A stretch of 14,872 nucleotides of DNA from positions 1-14,872 of the forward strand of contig CAZKDJ010000097.1 in NCBI GenBank assembly GCA_964551295.1. Direction: 5' to 3'. Below are positions 7,574 to 14,541 of this stretch, piece by piece; position 1 is the stretch's first letter; each line of letters begins with the position of its first letter. The notes under the pieces are model-generated. The model did no database searches, had not been told where the DNA came from, and worked only from the letters and a program-made list of their open reading frames with translations. The translations under genes were made by a program, and so were the position numbers. Origin of the DNA: JAFGED01 sp964551295 (GTDB lineage: Bacteria; Chloroflexota; Anaerolineae; B4-G1).

Positions 7574-8646
7574 TCACGGTATCGCAAGGCGGTACATCGC
7601 CGTGTCATCGGTGTTGCCCAAGTACAGCATCCCTTCGTACTCGTAGGCGCACGTAATATGCGACGCAAACTCACCGGAAGGATCTTGCAGATTTTGGGTG
7701 ACGTTTCCATCTTGGTCTAGCCCCAGCACAAAACCATATAAAGGCGGAGTGTCGGCTGCAAGCAAGAAGGATGGTATGCGCTTGAGAACGCCCCGTGGGA
7801 AAGGGCGGGCCTGAAAGAACTCTGTAGCTGCGCTACGCGGTTCGTAAAGGGCAAGCCAATAGGTGTCCTGTCCATTGGAAGTAATGTTGTCTGGGATGCC
7901 CGGAAGATTGTCAACAAAGACATCAACCTGGCCTTTTTGAGGGCCGGTGAGCCAGTAACGGGAAACGTGATAGACCGCCATCTCGCTCACGAGAACAAAG
8001 GATTCATCAGGGCCAAGTACGACTCCGTTGGCAGCATACAGGCCATCGAGCACCACGCGTGTCTCTTGGGTCTCAGGGTCATAGGCGAGCAAAACGGGTT
8101 AGTGGTCTGCCGTCCATAAAGTCCGAAAGATAGTCCGGATAGAATTGGTAGTCGCTGAAGTAAATCGTTCCATCTGATGCAATGTCGAGATCGTTGGCCA
8201 ACATAACAGGTCTCTCTTCTGCTTCAGTGGTCAACACAGTTACAGATCCGTCCGGCGAGACCGAAAGCAATCCCCGAGCTTTATCCGCCACAATCAAATT
8301 CCCATAGGCGTCGAAGGCCAGTCCTAGCGGGCGGGCGGGCGGCCGTGTTAGCGTACAGTTCTACATTGCTACCGTCTGGACTAAAGCGCATAATCCGCCC
8401 ATCTGCCATGCTCGCATAGATGCGTCCCTGTGTATCAACGGTAATGTCTTCTGGATCAAGGCAGTGACCGTCTCCAAAACGCTCTACAGCTTGCAGCCGA
8501 TTGTTTTGTTCATACGTCCCCGTCAGCGGAGGTGCTTTTGGCGCTACGAAAACCCCGATAGGTTTAGGAGCTACGGGCCAAGAGAACAGGTAGAGTATCA
8601 GCAACCCGACACCCGCTATCAAGCCCAGCCCCAACTTCTTCTTCAT
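7574..8646 (-). pseudogene. Strictosidine synthase-like / SMP-30-type beta-propeller, two frameshifts
   Basis: One gene in three frames. Piece 1 (8646 to about 8330) has a membrane anchor (MKKKLGLGLIAGVGLLILYL) and the first propeller blade (GHCLDPEDITVDTQGRIYA). Piece 2 (about 8327-8095) continues with LGLAFDAYGNLIVADKARG and ends GRPLTR. Piece 3 (8092-7574) runs from LLAYDPETQETRVV through LPGIPDNI to the end. The family is the strictosidine-synthase-like six-bladed propeller, related to calcium-dependent hydrolases; its substrate here is unknown. The first break is a 4-base gain in a CGGG repeat (8328-8342); the second is one extra A in the AAAA at 8091-8094. Removing these five bases gives one 355-residue frame. 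A GAGGTG ribosome site precedes the ATG. It may be a recent pseudogene, a phase-variable gene or sequence error. Confidence 0.85.
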
Positions 8647-8736
8647 CGTATGAGCACCTCACTAGAGTTGCGGGAATGCAAAGGCGAACAGGCCGCACAA
8701 CAAGCAATTGAGCGCATACTACAACGCCCCCAACAA

Positions 8737-8768
8737 TCAGCCGGCAGCGGTCCAGAGCTGCCGGCTGA
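8737..8768 (-). terminator. Hairpin terminator after the TPR gene
   Basis: A perfect 12-bp stem, TCAGCCGGCAGC with GCTGCCGGCTGA, around an 8-base loop, 31 bases past the stop codon of the TPR gene. On the minus strand it is followed by TTGTTGG, a poor T tract. It separates the XRE-TPR unit from the propeller pseudogene downstream. Confidence 0.7.
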
Positions 8769-8798
8769 CTCGAATTGTCAACAGTCAATTGAAACCTG

Positions 8799-9353
8799 CT
8801 ACTTGCCCCCCTTTTGCCCCAGCAATCTGTTGCGCACGCGAAGCAGGTTGCGCACTGTCTTTTGTCTGACCGTTGGCTTGGGCAGCATCTGTAAACCTGA
8901 CTCGTACGTCGCCAGACCGCCGCTGCGGTCGCCCGTCTTCCACAATTGTACGCCGAGTGCCAACAGGGTCTCTCCCTGATGCTCCTTGTCGCCTAACTCG
9001 GCAAAGGCGTCGGCCGCCTTACGCAGGCATTCCTTAGCCTTTTCGCGCTCGTTCTTGTCGGCGTATAGCCCGCCCAAGTTGCCCAGCGTCTGTGCTTCAC
9101 GGCTGCGGTCACCCAGCTTGGCAAAGGTCGCCTTGGCCTTCTCCAGGGCCGCGATGGCCTCGTCCCACTTGTCCTGCCTGCGGTAGACCACGCCCAGGTT
9201 GTTCACCGTTTCAGCTTCTGCGATCTCGTTTCCCTCGGCGGCGAACATCTCACGAGCCTTTTCGAACTTGGCGACTGCCTCGTCGTACAGCCCCTCGTGG
9301 AACAGCCGCAAGCCTTCTTCCTTTACCTTCTGTGCGGTTTTGCCTTCTGCCAT
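8799..9353 (-). CDS. Tetratricopeptide repeat protein (184 aa)
   Basis: An all-helical TPR protein, cytosolic (no signal or membrane segment), likely a protein-binding scaffold or sensor. Four repeats follow one another with a 40-residue period: about 8-41, 47-80, 87-120 and 127-158. Each has the TPR pattern (for instance NNLGVVYRRQDKWDEAIAALEKA) and ends in a F-A-x-L-G-D type turn. The 40-residue period resembles the kinesin light chain / Rap class more than the classic 34-residue array. The C-terminus is short and basic (LRVRNRLLGQKGGK). GGAGGT stands 8 bases before the ATG. It starts 25 bases after the XRE gene ends, so the two are surely cotranscribed, which suggests that it modulates the regulator or serves the same response (inference). 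Its ligand is unknown. Confidence 0.88.
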   Translation of the reverse strand: MAEGKTAQKVKEEGLRLFHEGLYDEAVAKFEKAREMFAAEGNEIAEAETVNNLGVVYRRQDKWDEAIAALEKAKATFAKLGDRSREAQTLGNLGGLYADKNEREKAKECLRKAADAFAELGDKEHQGETLLALGVQLWKTGDRSGGLATYESGLQMLPKPTVRQKTVRNLLRVRNRLLGQKGGK

Positions 9354-9378
9354 TGTATGTTACCTCCATTGAAGTCTG

Positions 9379-10050
9379 CTAGTAGGTGATGTCCAGCAGT
9401 CCCTCGGCTATGGCACGCAGCCCTCCGGCCGGCATCTGAGCCAGTTTCATAGCCACCTCTAGGTACTTGACGTTGACGGGCTTGGCGACAAACTCTTGCA
9501 TCTCCCTGGGGAGTTCGCAAAAGTACTCGTACGCCTCTTGCTGGCGATTCCACTCCCCGATTGGGCCCTCCTGCTCGTCCAAAAAGTGTTCCAAGGGCAG
9601 ACGCAGATGCTGTGCCAACAGCTCCAGTTCTGCCAGAGAAATGGGACGCTTCCCGAACTCGTAGGATGAGATACTGCTGCTCGAGCAACCCAGTACCTCT
9701 GCCATCTCTTTTTGAGAGATGTCGGCCTCCAGCCGCGCCTGGCGCAGGAGCGCACCCACGATGCGATGGCGCAGAGCGAGTACCTCCTCTAGCGGTGGCG
9801 CTTCTCGCTCGCCTACATCCTCCGCCTCCCGCTTCCAGAAGTGGGACACCGGGACGTCGAGCACGTAGGATAGCACCTCCAGCTCAGGCAAGGAGATGGA
9901 TTTGCGTCCCTCTTCGTAGGCAGTGATGGTGCCCGTAGAGACACCCAACGCCCTGGCACACTCCCGCTTTGTCTTGTCGGCTTGCTCTCGCGCGTCGCGC
10001 AGCAGGAGACCGATGATGCGATTTCTCAGAGCCAATTTCTCCTCAGCCAT
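9379..10050 (-). CDS. XRE-family regulator with two tandem HTH domains (223 aa)
   Basis: A DNA-binding transcription regulator with an internal duplication. HTH 1 (about 13-71) and HTH 2 (about 95-156) are both Cro/C1 type and clearly homologous: LRNRIIGLLLRDAREQAD against LRHRIVGALLRQARLEAD, and ISLPELEVLSYVLDVP against ISLAELELLAQHLRLP. A charged linker joins them. The C-terminal 60 residues hold a conserved-looking helical tail (LPREMQEFVAKP ... MPAGGLRAIAEGLLDITY), probably for oligomerisation. Two HTH units in one chain could bind as a built-in dimer or hold two sites at once. GGGGAGG stands 5 bases before ATG 10050. Candidate operators lie at its own promoter (10139-10160) and in its leader (10076-10122), so self-control is likely. 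It is followed by the TPR gene in one operon. Confidence 0.9.
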   Translation of the reverse strand: MAEEKLALRNRIIGLLLRDAREQADKTKRECARALGVSTGTITAYEEGRKSISLPELEVLSYVLDVPVSHFWKREAEDVGEREAPPLEEVLALRHRIVGALLRQARLEADISQKEMAEVLGCSSSSISSYEFGKRPISLAELELLAQHLRLPLEHFLDEQEGPIGEWNRQQEAYEYFCELPREMQEFVAKPVNVKYLEVAMKLAQMPAGGLRAIAEGLLDITY

Positions 10051-10075
10051 GAATTCCTCCCCTGTGACGTACCCT

Positions 10076-10122
10076 GGTCACCTTCCAAAACCAATTGTAG
10101 GCAAGCTGCAACCACGGTCACC
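10076..10122. promoter_or_regulatory. Pair of GGTCACC sites 40 bp apart
   Basis: GGTCACC occurs at 10076-10082 and again at 10116-10122, each in the context ACC-N-N-GGTCACC, exactly 40 bases apart (about four helical turns). Each is itself near-palindromic (GGT-N-ACC). They lie in the leader of the XRE gene, between promoter and ribosome site. A two-domain HTH protein bridging the two sites is an attractive but untested reading. Confidence 0.35.
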
Positions 10123-10138
10123 ACCTGATATTTGGGGT

Positions 10139-10160
10139 TGCTATACTGCTGATTATAGCA
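10139..10160. promoter_or_regulatory. Palindrome over the XRE-TPR promoter (candidate operator)
   Basis: TGCTATA, 8 bases, TATAGCA: a perfect 7-bp inverted repeat of 22 bases. It covers the TATAAT of the XRE promoter, where a bound repressor would block RNA polymerase. The arrangement is typical of autoregulated Cro/C1-type genes. Confidence 0.5.
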
Positions 10161-10180
10161 CAACCAGACGGGGACTACAA
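10152..10180 (-). promoter_or_regulatory. Promoter of the XRE-TPR operon
   Basis: On the minus strand, TTGTAG (10180-10175), a 17-base spacer and TATAAT (10157-10152). It leaves a leader of about 95 bases before ATG 10050. Confidence 0.65.
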
Positions 10181-10231
10181 AATCTGCCCAAACGCAATTG
10201 ATGGCACTCTATACTCGGTAGGACAGTGTAC

Positions 10232-10260
10232 TTGCGCTATATTCGCGACAGGATTAGAAT
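10232..10260 (+). promoter_or_regulatory. Possible promoter of the LCP gene
   Basis: TTGCGC (10232-10237), a 17-base spacer and TAGAAT (10255-10260), placing the start of transcription near 10267, about 28 bases before the ATG. Matches are moderate, and TATACT and TATATT boxes nearby lack good partners. Confidence 0.4.
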
Positions 10261-10294
10261 TGGGCGGGCAACGGAAACCGGAGACGAACTGACT

Positions 10295-11827
10295 ATGACG
10301 CGTGAGAAGTGGATAGCTCCTACACTGATGCTCGCAGCCATTGGGGGACTACTGGGTATCATGGCGACCAATGGGAACCCCATATCTGTTTTCACACTGC
10401 CGACGCTGGCCCCGACGCTCTCGGTTCCCACGTCATCTCCCGTCCCCACCTCCGCGCCGCCCACGGCGACTTTTACCCCTGAGCCGCCTACTCCCGTCCC
10501 TCCAACGTCCACGTCTACTCCCACTCCTGTCCCGTCGCCATCGCCAGAGCCGACGGCGACGTTCACCCCCAGCCCGACCGCCACTGCTACTGAAACGCCT
10601 GCCCCGACCCCCACCATGCCCACACCCTTCGTCCTCGGCACACCGGGGTTGATCAGCGCGACGGCTACGCTCACCGGCGCGACGGCGATCCCCACGGCAG
10701 TCCCGAGGGCGGAGATGGCTCCCGACACCATCAACATCGCTGTCCTGGGCAGCGATCGGCGTCCTGAATGGAGCGAGTGGCACACCGACGCCGTGCACAT
10801 CGTCTCCGTCCAGCCGCATGTGCCGGCGGTGACGGTGCTCTCGATCCCACGCGATCTGTACGTCTACATTCCCGGCTTTTGGATGAGCCGCATCAACTTT
10901 GCCGACGTGTACGGCGAGCTTTACGGCTACGAGGGTGGTGGGCCGGCGCTGCTCCAGCAGACGCTGCTATACAACCTGGGCATCCCGATAGACCATTACG
11001 TGCGCACCGATTTCGACGGCTTCATCGGCATCATCGATGCGCTGGACGGCGTCGATATTCCCGTCCACTGCCGCCTGGCGGATCACTGGCCCTATCCCGA
11101 CGAGAACGGCGAATATCCCATCAAGGCGCTGGAGCCGGGAGTACATCATCTGGATGGGGAGTCGGCGCTGTGGTACGCCCGCTCGCGCATGACGACCAGC
11201 GTCTTTTCCCGGGAGCGGCGCCAGCAGCAGGTGTTGCAGGCGATCTGGCGCCGGGCGCGCGGCCTTGAGCTCTTGCCACAGGTGCCGGAGCTGTGGGAAA
11301 CGTCTCGCGACATGATCGTCACCGACATGACCCTGGAGGACATAGCGCTGCTGGCGGACGTGGCCTTCCGGCTCGACGAGCGGAACGTGCGTTTCCGCAA
11401 CATCGGCTACGAGCAGGTCATTCCCTGGACGACGCCCAAGGGGGGCTCCGTCTTTTTGCCCAACTGGGAAAAGGTCGGGCCGGTGGTGAGCGAGGCGCTG
11501 GGGCCGATACCGGAGGGACGGCTGCGGCGGACGCTGCAAACGGTGGACGTGTGGAACGGAACGCACAACGCACAGTGGGATCAACTGGCAGCCGATCGGC
11601 TTGTTCGCCAGGGCTTTCCCGTGTTCATCGGCAAACCCGACCGGCGGGATTATGCACAGACGATACTGATCGATTACACGACGACGCACAAGGGCAGCGC
11701 CGTGCCGTATCTGCAAGAGATGTTCGGCATCTCGTCGGCCAACGTCGTCTCGACGCCCAGCCCGGGTATGCCGGTGCAGTACCGCCTCATCATTGGCGCC
11801 GATTACAAAACCTGTCGCAGTCCGTAA
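10295..11827 (+). CDS. LytR-CpsA-Psr (LCP) family protein with C-terminal LytR_C domain
   Basis: A membrane-anchored extracytoplasmic enzyme of the LCP family, which transfers lipid-linked glycopolymers to the cell wall or to other acceptors (family knowledge). The 510 residues contain one N-terminal membrane anchor (about 7-25) and a disordered Pro/Thr/Ser linker (about 35-137) of PTPT-like repeats, then the LCP domain (about 143-325). Its active-site signatures are GSD (152-154), the Asp in HTDAV (D165), SIPRD with R186, DFDGF, LDGESALWYARSR and the RxRRQQ segment near 306-311. The last ~95 residues (from VDVWNGT) form a LytR_C domain. ATG 10295 is chosen because GGAGA precedes it by 10 bases and it places the membrane helix at the N-terminus; a longer frame from 10226 adds an unlikely Arg-rich head. 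What polymer it moves cannot be told. Confidence 0.92.
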   Translation: MTREKWIAPTLMLAAIGGLLGIMATNGNPISVFTLPTLAPTLSVPTSSPVPTSAPPTATFTPEPPTPVPPTSTSTPTPVPSPSPEPTATFTPSPTATATETPAPTPTMPTPFVLGTPGLISATATLTGATAIPTAVPRAEMAPDTINIAVLGSDRRPEWSEWHTDAVHIVSVQPHVPAVTVLSIPRDLYVYIPGFWMSRINFADVYGELYGYEGGGPALLQQTLLYNLGIPIDHYVRTDFDGFIGIIDALDGVDIPVHCRLADHWPYPDENGEYPIKALEPGVHHLDGESALWYARSRMTTSVFSRERRQQQVLQAIWRRARGLELLPQVPELWETSRDMIVTDMTLEDIALLADVAFRLDERNVRFRNIGYEQVIPWTTPKGGSVFLPNWEKVGPVVSEALGPIPEGRLRRTLQTVDVWNGTHNAQWDQLAADRLVRQGFPVFIGKPDRRDYAQTILIDYTTTHKGSAVPYLQEMFGISSANVVSTPSPGMPVQYRLIIGADYKTCRSP

Positions 11828-11852
11828 CGATTGAGAAGCTGGCTCGAAGGCA

Positions 11853-11898
11853 CACGCGCCGCACAGCACACTCGGTAAAGCATGCTGTGCGGCGCGTG
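11853..11898. terminator. Strong bidirectional hairpin between LCP and YtxH-like genes
   Basis: A perfect 16-bp stem, CACGCGCCGCACAGCA (11853-11868) with its complement at 11883-11898, around a 14-base loop. It sits 25 bases past the LCP stop and 21 bases past the stop of the convergent gene. Neither strand has a T run after it, so it would stop both transcripts by structure alone or protect their 3' ends. Confidence 0.75.
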
Positions 11899-11919
11899 GT
11901 CTGTGTAGAGGACGAGGTA

Positions 11920-12174
11920 TTATGCCGCCGGTTGTTCGGGCGCGCCTTCGGAGATAGTGACCGGTGTGCCGCGCTTAAAGCCCTCAAGCTGAACTTGCAG
12001 TTCAGCGCGACGAGCGATCGCCGCCCGCTTGCCCTCGTCGATCAGCTCCTGGGCGCGGGTACGAATCCGCTTCTGCATCTCTTTGCCAGAGTACGGCGCC
12101 AGCAATATCGCGGCTGCGGCTCCCACCACAGCCCCGGCCAGCATCCCCATGATCAGGTAGAAAGTCTTGCGCAT
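11920..12174 (-). CDS. YtxH-like small membrane protein (84 aa)
   Basis: A short protein with the YtxH pattern: a basic start, one glycine/alanine-rich membrane helix (about 5-26, LIMGMLAGAVVGAAAAILLAP), then the characteristic PYSGKEMQKRIRTRAQEL and a charged helical tail ending in a Glu/Pro-rich stretch. The family is widespread and poorly understood; some members are stress-induced in Firmicutes. ATG 12174 is preferred over an in-frame ATG 12 codons upstream because GGAGG stands 5 bases before it and the upstream ATG overlaps the promoter region. The gene is single, ending against the LCP gene across the hairpin. Confidence 0.85.
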   Translation of the reverse strand: MRKTFYLIMGMLAGAVVGAAAAILLAPYSGKEMQKRIRTRAQELIDEGKRAAIARRAELQVQLEGFKRGTPVTISEGAPEQPAA

Positions 12175-12201
12175 TTTAACCTCCTTGTGTGAATCCAAGA
12201 T

Positions 12202-12230
12202 ATTATACACTACGTTCTACCAACGGACAA
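12202..12230 (-). promoter_or_regulatory. Promoter of the YtxH-like gene
   Basis: TTGTCC (12230-12225), a 17-base spacer and TATAAT (12207-12202) on the minus strand. The message would have a leader of about 20 bases containing the GGAGG ribosome site. Confidence 0.6.
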
Positions 12231-12417
12231 AATCTTTCAAGATAGCGGGCATTCGAAGCAGTAGTAGGACGCTCTATGCCTGCTGGTAGCCTTTCCAAGC
12301 GACTTGAAATCTGCGTCAACCCCGAGCGAATGCCTTGCTTTCGCCCTAGCGATTCGATTTGACCCAGGAGGCGGCTTGGGCTGATGATTTGCTTCGAAAT
12401 CCCGATAGCTTCTCGTC

Positions 12418-13758
12418 TCACGCGCCGGGCAAGGAAAATCCGATCCGCAGGCCGCCCGTTGGGACATTCTCGGCCCACATGCGGCCGCCGTGAGCCTCCA
12501 CGATCCGCCGCGCGATGGCCAGCCCCAGACCGCTTCCGCCCGTGCGCCGCGAGCGGGAAGGATCGCCCCGCCAAAAGCGCACAAAGAGATGGAACAGATG
12601 CTCCGGCGGCACGCCGGGACCTGTGTCGCTGACCGTGATCGCGACGTCCCCGCCCTGTCGCGCCGCACGGATGGCTACCTTGCCGCCCTCCGGCGTGTGG
12701 CGCAGCGCGTTATCCAGCACGTTCCCCAGCACCTGCGACATTCTCCCCGGGTCAATCTTTACCTGGGGCAGGTCGGCGGCGATCCCCAGGCTCAGCGCGA
12801 CGCCCCGTTCGGCAGCCACCGCCTGGAAACCACTTGCGACGCCCGCCACCCACTCGCCGACGTCGACGGCGATCGGGGATAGGGTCAGTTGCCCGGCGTC
12901 GGCCAGGCTGAGCGTGCGCAGATCCTCCACCAGGCGGTTCAGCAGTTGCGTCTGCGCCAGCACGGGCTCCAGGTGCTCGGCGTCGGCGGGAAAGATGCCG
13001 TCGGCCAGGGCCTCCATTTGCCCTTGGATGACGGTCAGCGGGGTGCGCAGTTCGTGGGCGATGTCGGCCGCCTGCTGGCGGCGCGCCTCCTCGGCGCGGG
13101 CCAGGTCGGCGGCCATCTGATTGAAAGCGCTGGCCAGTTGGCCGACCTCGTCCCGCGAGCGGGCGGGGACGCGGGCGCCCAGGTCACCAGAGGCGACGGC
13201 CCGGCTGGCGGCGGTGAGTTGGGCCAACGGGCGGGTGATACCGCGCACGAGCAGCGCGCCCAGCACCAGCGCGACGGCCAGCGCTGCGCCGCCGGAGACT
13301 GTAAACGCGACAACCAGGCGGCGCAGGAAGGTCTCCTGTTCCTCGGTCAGCTCGCCGGTGGCGGGCGGCAGCAGCGTGCCGACCCGCTCGCCATCGACGA
13401 CGACGGGCAGACCGGCCGCCAGTTCTGCATTCCTGGCCACTTGTCCGACGCCGTCGTCCGCCTGATCGAACACGATACGACCGTCAGCGTCGGCCAGGCG
13501 CACGGGCGGGCCTCCGCTCTGGCCTTGGCCACGCCCGCGCCCGCGTGAGAGCACGCTATCGACGCCGTCCCAGCTTCCGTGGGCGGCGTAATAGTCGGCC
13601 AAGTCGGAGACAGTATCCCGCCAGCGGTTCTCGCTGCCGGCATATCGCCGGAACTCAACCTCTGCCACCCGTCCGGCCAGCACCAGCGCCCCGCCGATGC
13701 CGATCAGGATGACGACGGCGAAGGCGACCATCAGCTTCCAGAAAAGGCTACCGCGCAT
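12418..13758 (-). CDS. Membrane sensor histidine kinase (446 aa)
   Basis: A class I (EnvZ/BaeS-like) sensor kinase that phosphorylates the regulator encoded just upstream. Membrane helices at about 8-28 and 148-173 flank a ~120-residue extracytoplasmic sensor domain with a small Gly/Arg/Gln-rich stretch (SRGRGRGQGQSGG). Then come HAMP (about 174-226), the H box ADIAHELRTPL with phosphorylated H235, the N box NVLDNALRHTP (N346, N350), G1 DTGPG (378-382) and G2 GGSGLGLA (407-414). All residues needed for kinase activity are present. ATG 13758 overlaps the end of the regulator gene by 11 bp, giving translational coupling; a longer frame upstream only reads through the regulator gene in a wrong frame. 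The signal sensed is unknown. Confidence 0.95.
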   Translation of the reverse strand: MRGSLFWKLMVAFAVVILIGIGGALVLAGRVAEVEFRRYAGSENRWRDTVSDLADYYAAHGSWDGVDSVLSRGRGRGQGQSGGPPVRLADADGRIVFDQADDGVGQVARNAELAAGLPVVVDGERVGTLLPPATGELTEEQETFLRRLVVAFTVSGGAALAVALVLGALLVRGITRPLAQLTAASRAVASGDLGARVPARSRDEVGQLASAFNQMAADLARAEEARRQQAADIAHELRTPLTVIQGQMEALADGIFPADAEHLEPVLAQTQLLNRLVEDLRTLSLADAGQLTLSPIAVDVGEWVAGVASGFQAVAAERGVALSLGIAADLPQVKIDPGRMSQVLGNVLDNALRHTPEGGKVAIRAARQGGDVAITVSDTGPGVPPEHLFHLFVRFWRGDPSRSRRTGGSGLGLAIARRIVEAHGGRMWAENVPTGGLRIGFSLPGA

Positions 13759-14443
13759 CGGCGTCCTCGTTGAACTTGTACCCCGCGCCGCGAACGGTGA
13801 CGACGTAGCGCGGGTCCGCCGGGTCGGGCTCGATCTTGTGGCGCAGGTTCTTGACGTGGACGTCGACCGTGCGCTCGAACACATCCGCCTCGTCGCCCAG
13901 CACCCGGTCGAGCAGCTCGGGCCGCGAGAAGACGCGGCCCGGCGCCGCCATCAACACCTCCAGCAGGTCGAACTCGGTAGGCGTCAGGTCCGCTTGCTCA
14001 CCGCCGAGGGTGACGGTGTGCGCCTCCCGGTCGAGGACGAGGTCTCCGCCGCGCAGCACCGCCGCAGGCGTCGGTTCTCCCTGGGCCCGGCGCAGCACGG
14101 CGCGCACGCGGGCCACCAGCGCGCGCGGGCTGAAGGGCTTGGTGACGTAATCGTCGGCGCCCAGTTCCAACCCCAGCACCTGGTCGCTCTCCTCGACACG
14201 GGCGGTGAGCACGACGACGGGCGTGTCGCGCTCCTGACGGTAGCGGCGGATAAAATCCCAGCCGTCCATCCCCGGCATCATCAGGTCGAGGATCACCAGA
14301 TCGGGCTTTTCGTGGCGGGCGACGAACAGCGCCCCCTGCCCCTCGCTGGCGATTACCACGCGATAGCCCGCGTCCTCCAGATAGGCCCGCACGAAGCGCA
14401 CGATTTCCGGCTCGTCGTCTACCACCAAGATGGTCTTGCTCAT
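13748..14443 (-). CDS. OmpR/PhoB-family response regulator (231 aa)
   Basis: Transcription regulator of the two-component pair. The receiver domain has D9-D10, phosphoacceptor D53 (ILDLMMPGMDG), T80 and K102 (TKPF). The C-terminal winged-helix domain (about 135-229) has the family's LTPTEFDLLEVL, RTVDVHVKNLRHKIEPDP and VRGAGYKF. The start ATG 14443 (MSKTILVVDDEP) is the natural N-terminus of the family; an upstream in-frame ATG would add 9 residues but lies across the promoter. TATAAT ends 7 bases before the ATG and no ribosome site fits between, so the message is probably leaderless. Direct repeats just upstream (14457-14482) may be its own binding sites. The kinase gene overlaps its end. 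Confidence 0.95.
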   Translation of the reverse strand: MSKTILVVDDEPEIVRFVRAYLEDAGYRVVIASEGQGALFVARHEKPDLVILDLMMPGMDGWDFIRRYRQERDTPVVVLTARVEESDQVLGLELGADDYVTKPFSPRALVARVRAVLRRAQGEPTPAAVLRGGDLVLDREAHTVTLGGEQADLTPTEFDLLEVLMAAPGRVFSRPELLDRVLGDEADVFERTVDVHVKNLRHKIEPDPADPRYVVTVRGAGYKFNEDADAR

Positions 14444-14450
14444 CGTGGTT

Positions 14451-14482
14451 ATTATAGCACGAAAGGGCACGAAAGCGCGAAA
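14451..14482 (-). promoter_or_regulatory. Leaderless promoter with 10-bp direct repeats (candidate regulator box)
   Basis: On the minus strand TATAAT occupies 14456-14451. Upstream, GCACGAAAG (plus-strand reading) occurs at 14457-14465 and 14467-14475, exactly one helical turn apart, with a partial third unit GCGCGAAA at 14475-14482. No good -35 box is seen where the repeats lie. OmpR/PhoB regulators bind tandem direct repeats with about this spacing and often replace the -35 element, so positive self-control is plausible (inference). Confidence 0.5.
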
Positions 14483-14487
14483 TTAGT

Positions 14488-14520
14488 GGCGGCACGACCA
14501 GAAGGGCTGGCCATGCCGCC
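14488..14520 (-). terminator. Hairpin between the edge gene and the two-component operon
   Basis: GGCGGCA (14488-14494) pairs with TGCCGCC (14514-14520), with an inner CCAG/CTGG stem and a 5-base loop. It stands 21 bases beyond the stop of the gene at 14542; on the minus strand the sequence after it includes ATTT. It likely ends that transcript before the regulator promoter. Confidence 0.6.
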
Positions 14521-14541
14521 GTGGAGGATCTCGTGCCTGTC

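Noticed and set aside
11293..12192. A long plus-strand frame over the LCP gene and the YtxH-like gene
   Set aside because: It is out of frame with the clear LCP protein and runs antisense through a gene with its own promoter and ribosome site.
12203..12417. Possible extra coding sequence after the histidine kinase on the minus strand
   Set aside because: The kinase ends normally at FSLPGA. The frame past it has no start of its own and no family resemblance, so the 200 bases are treated as non-coding apart from the YtxH promoter.
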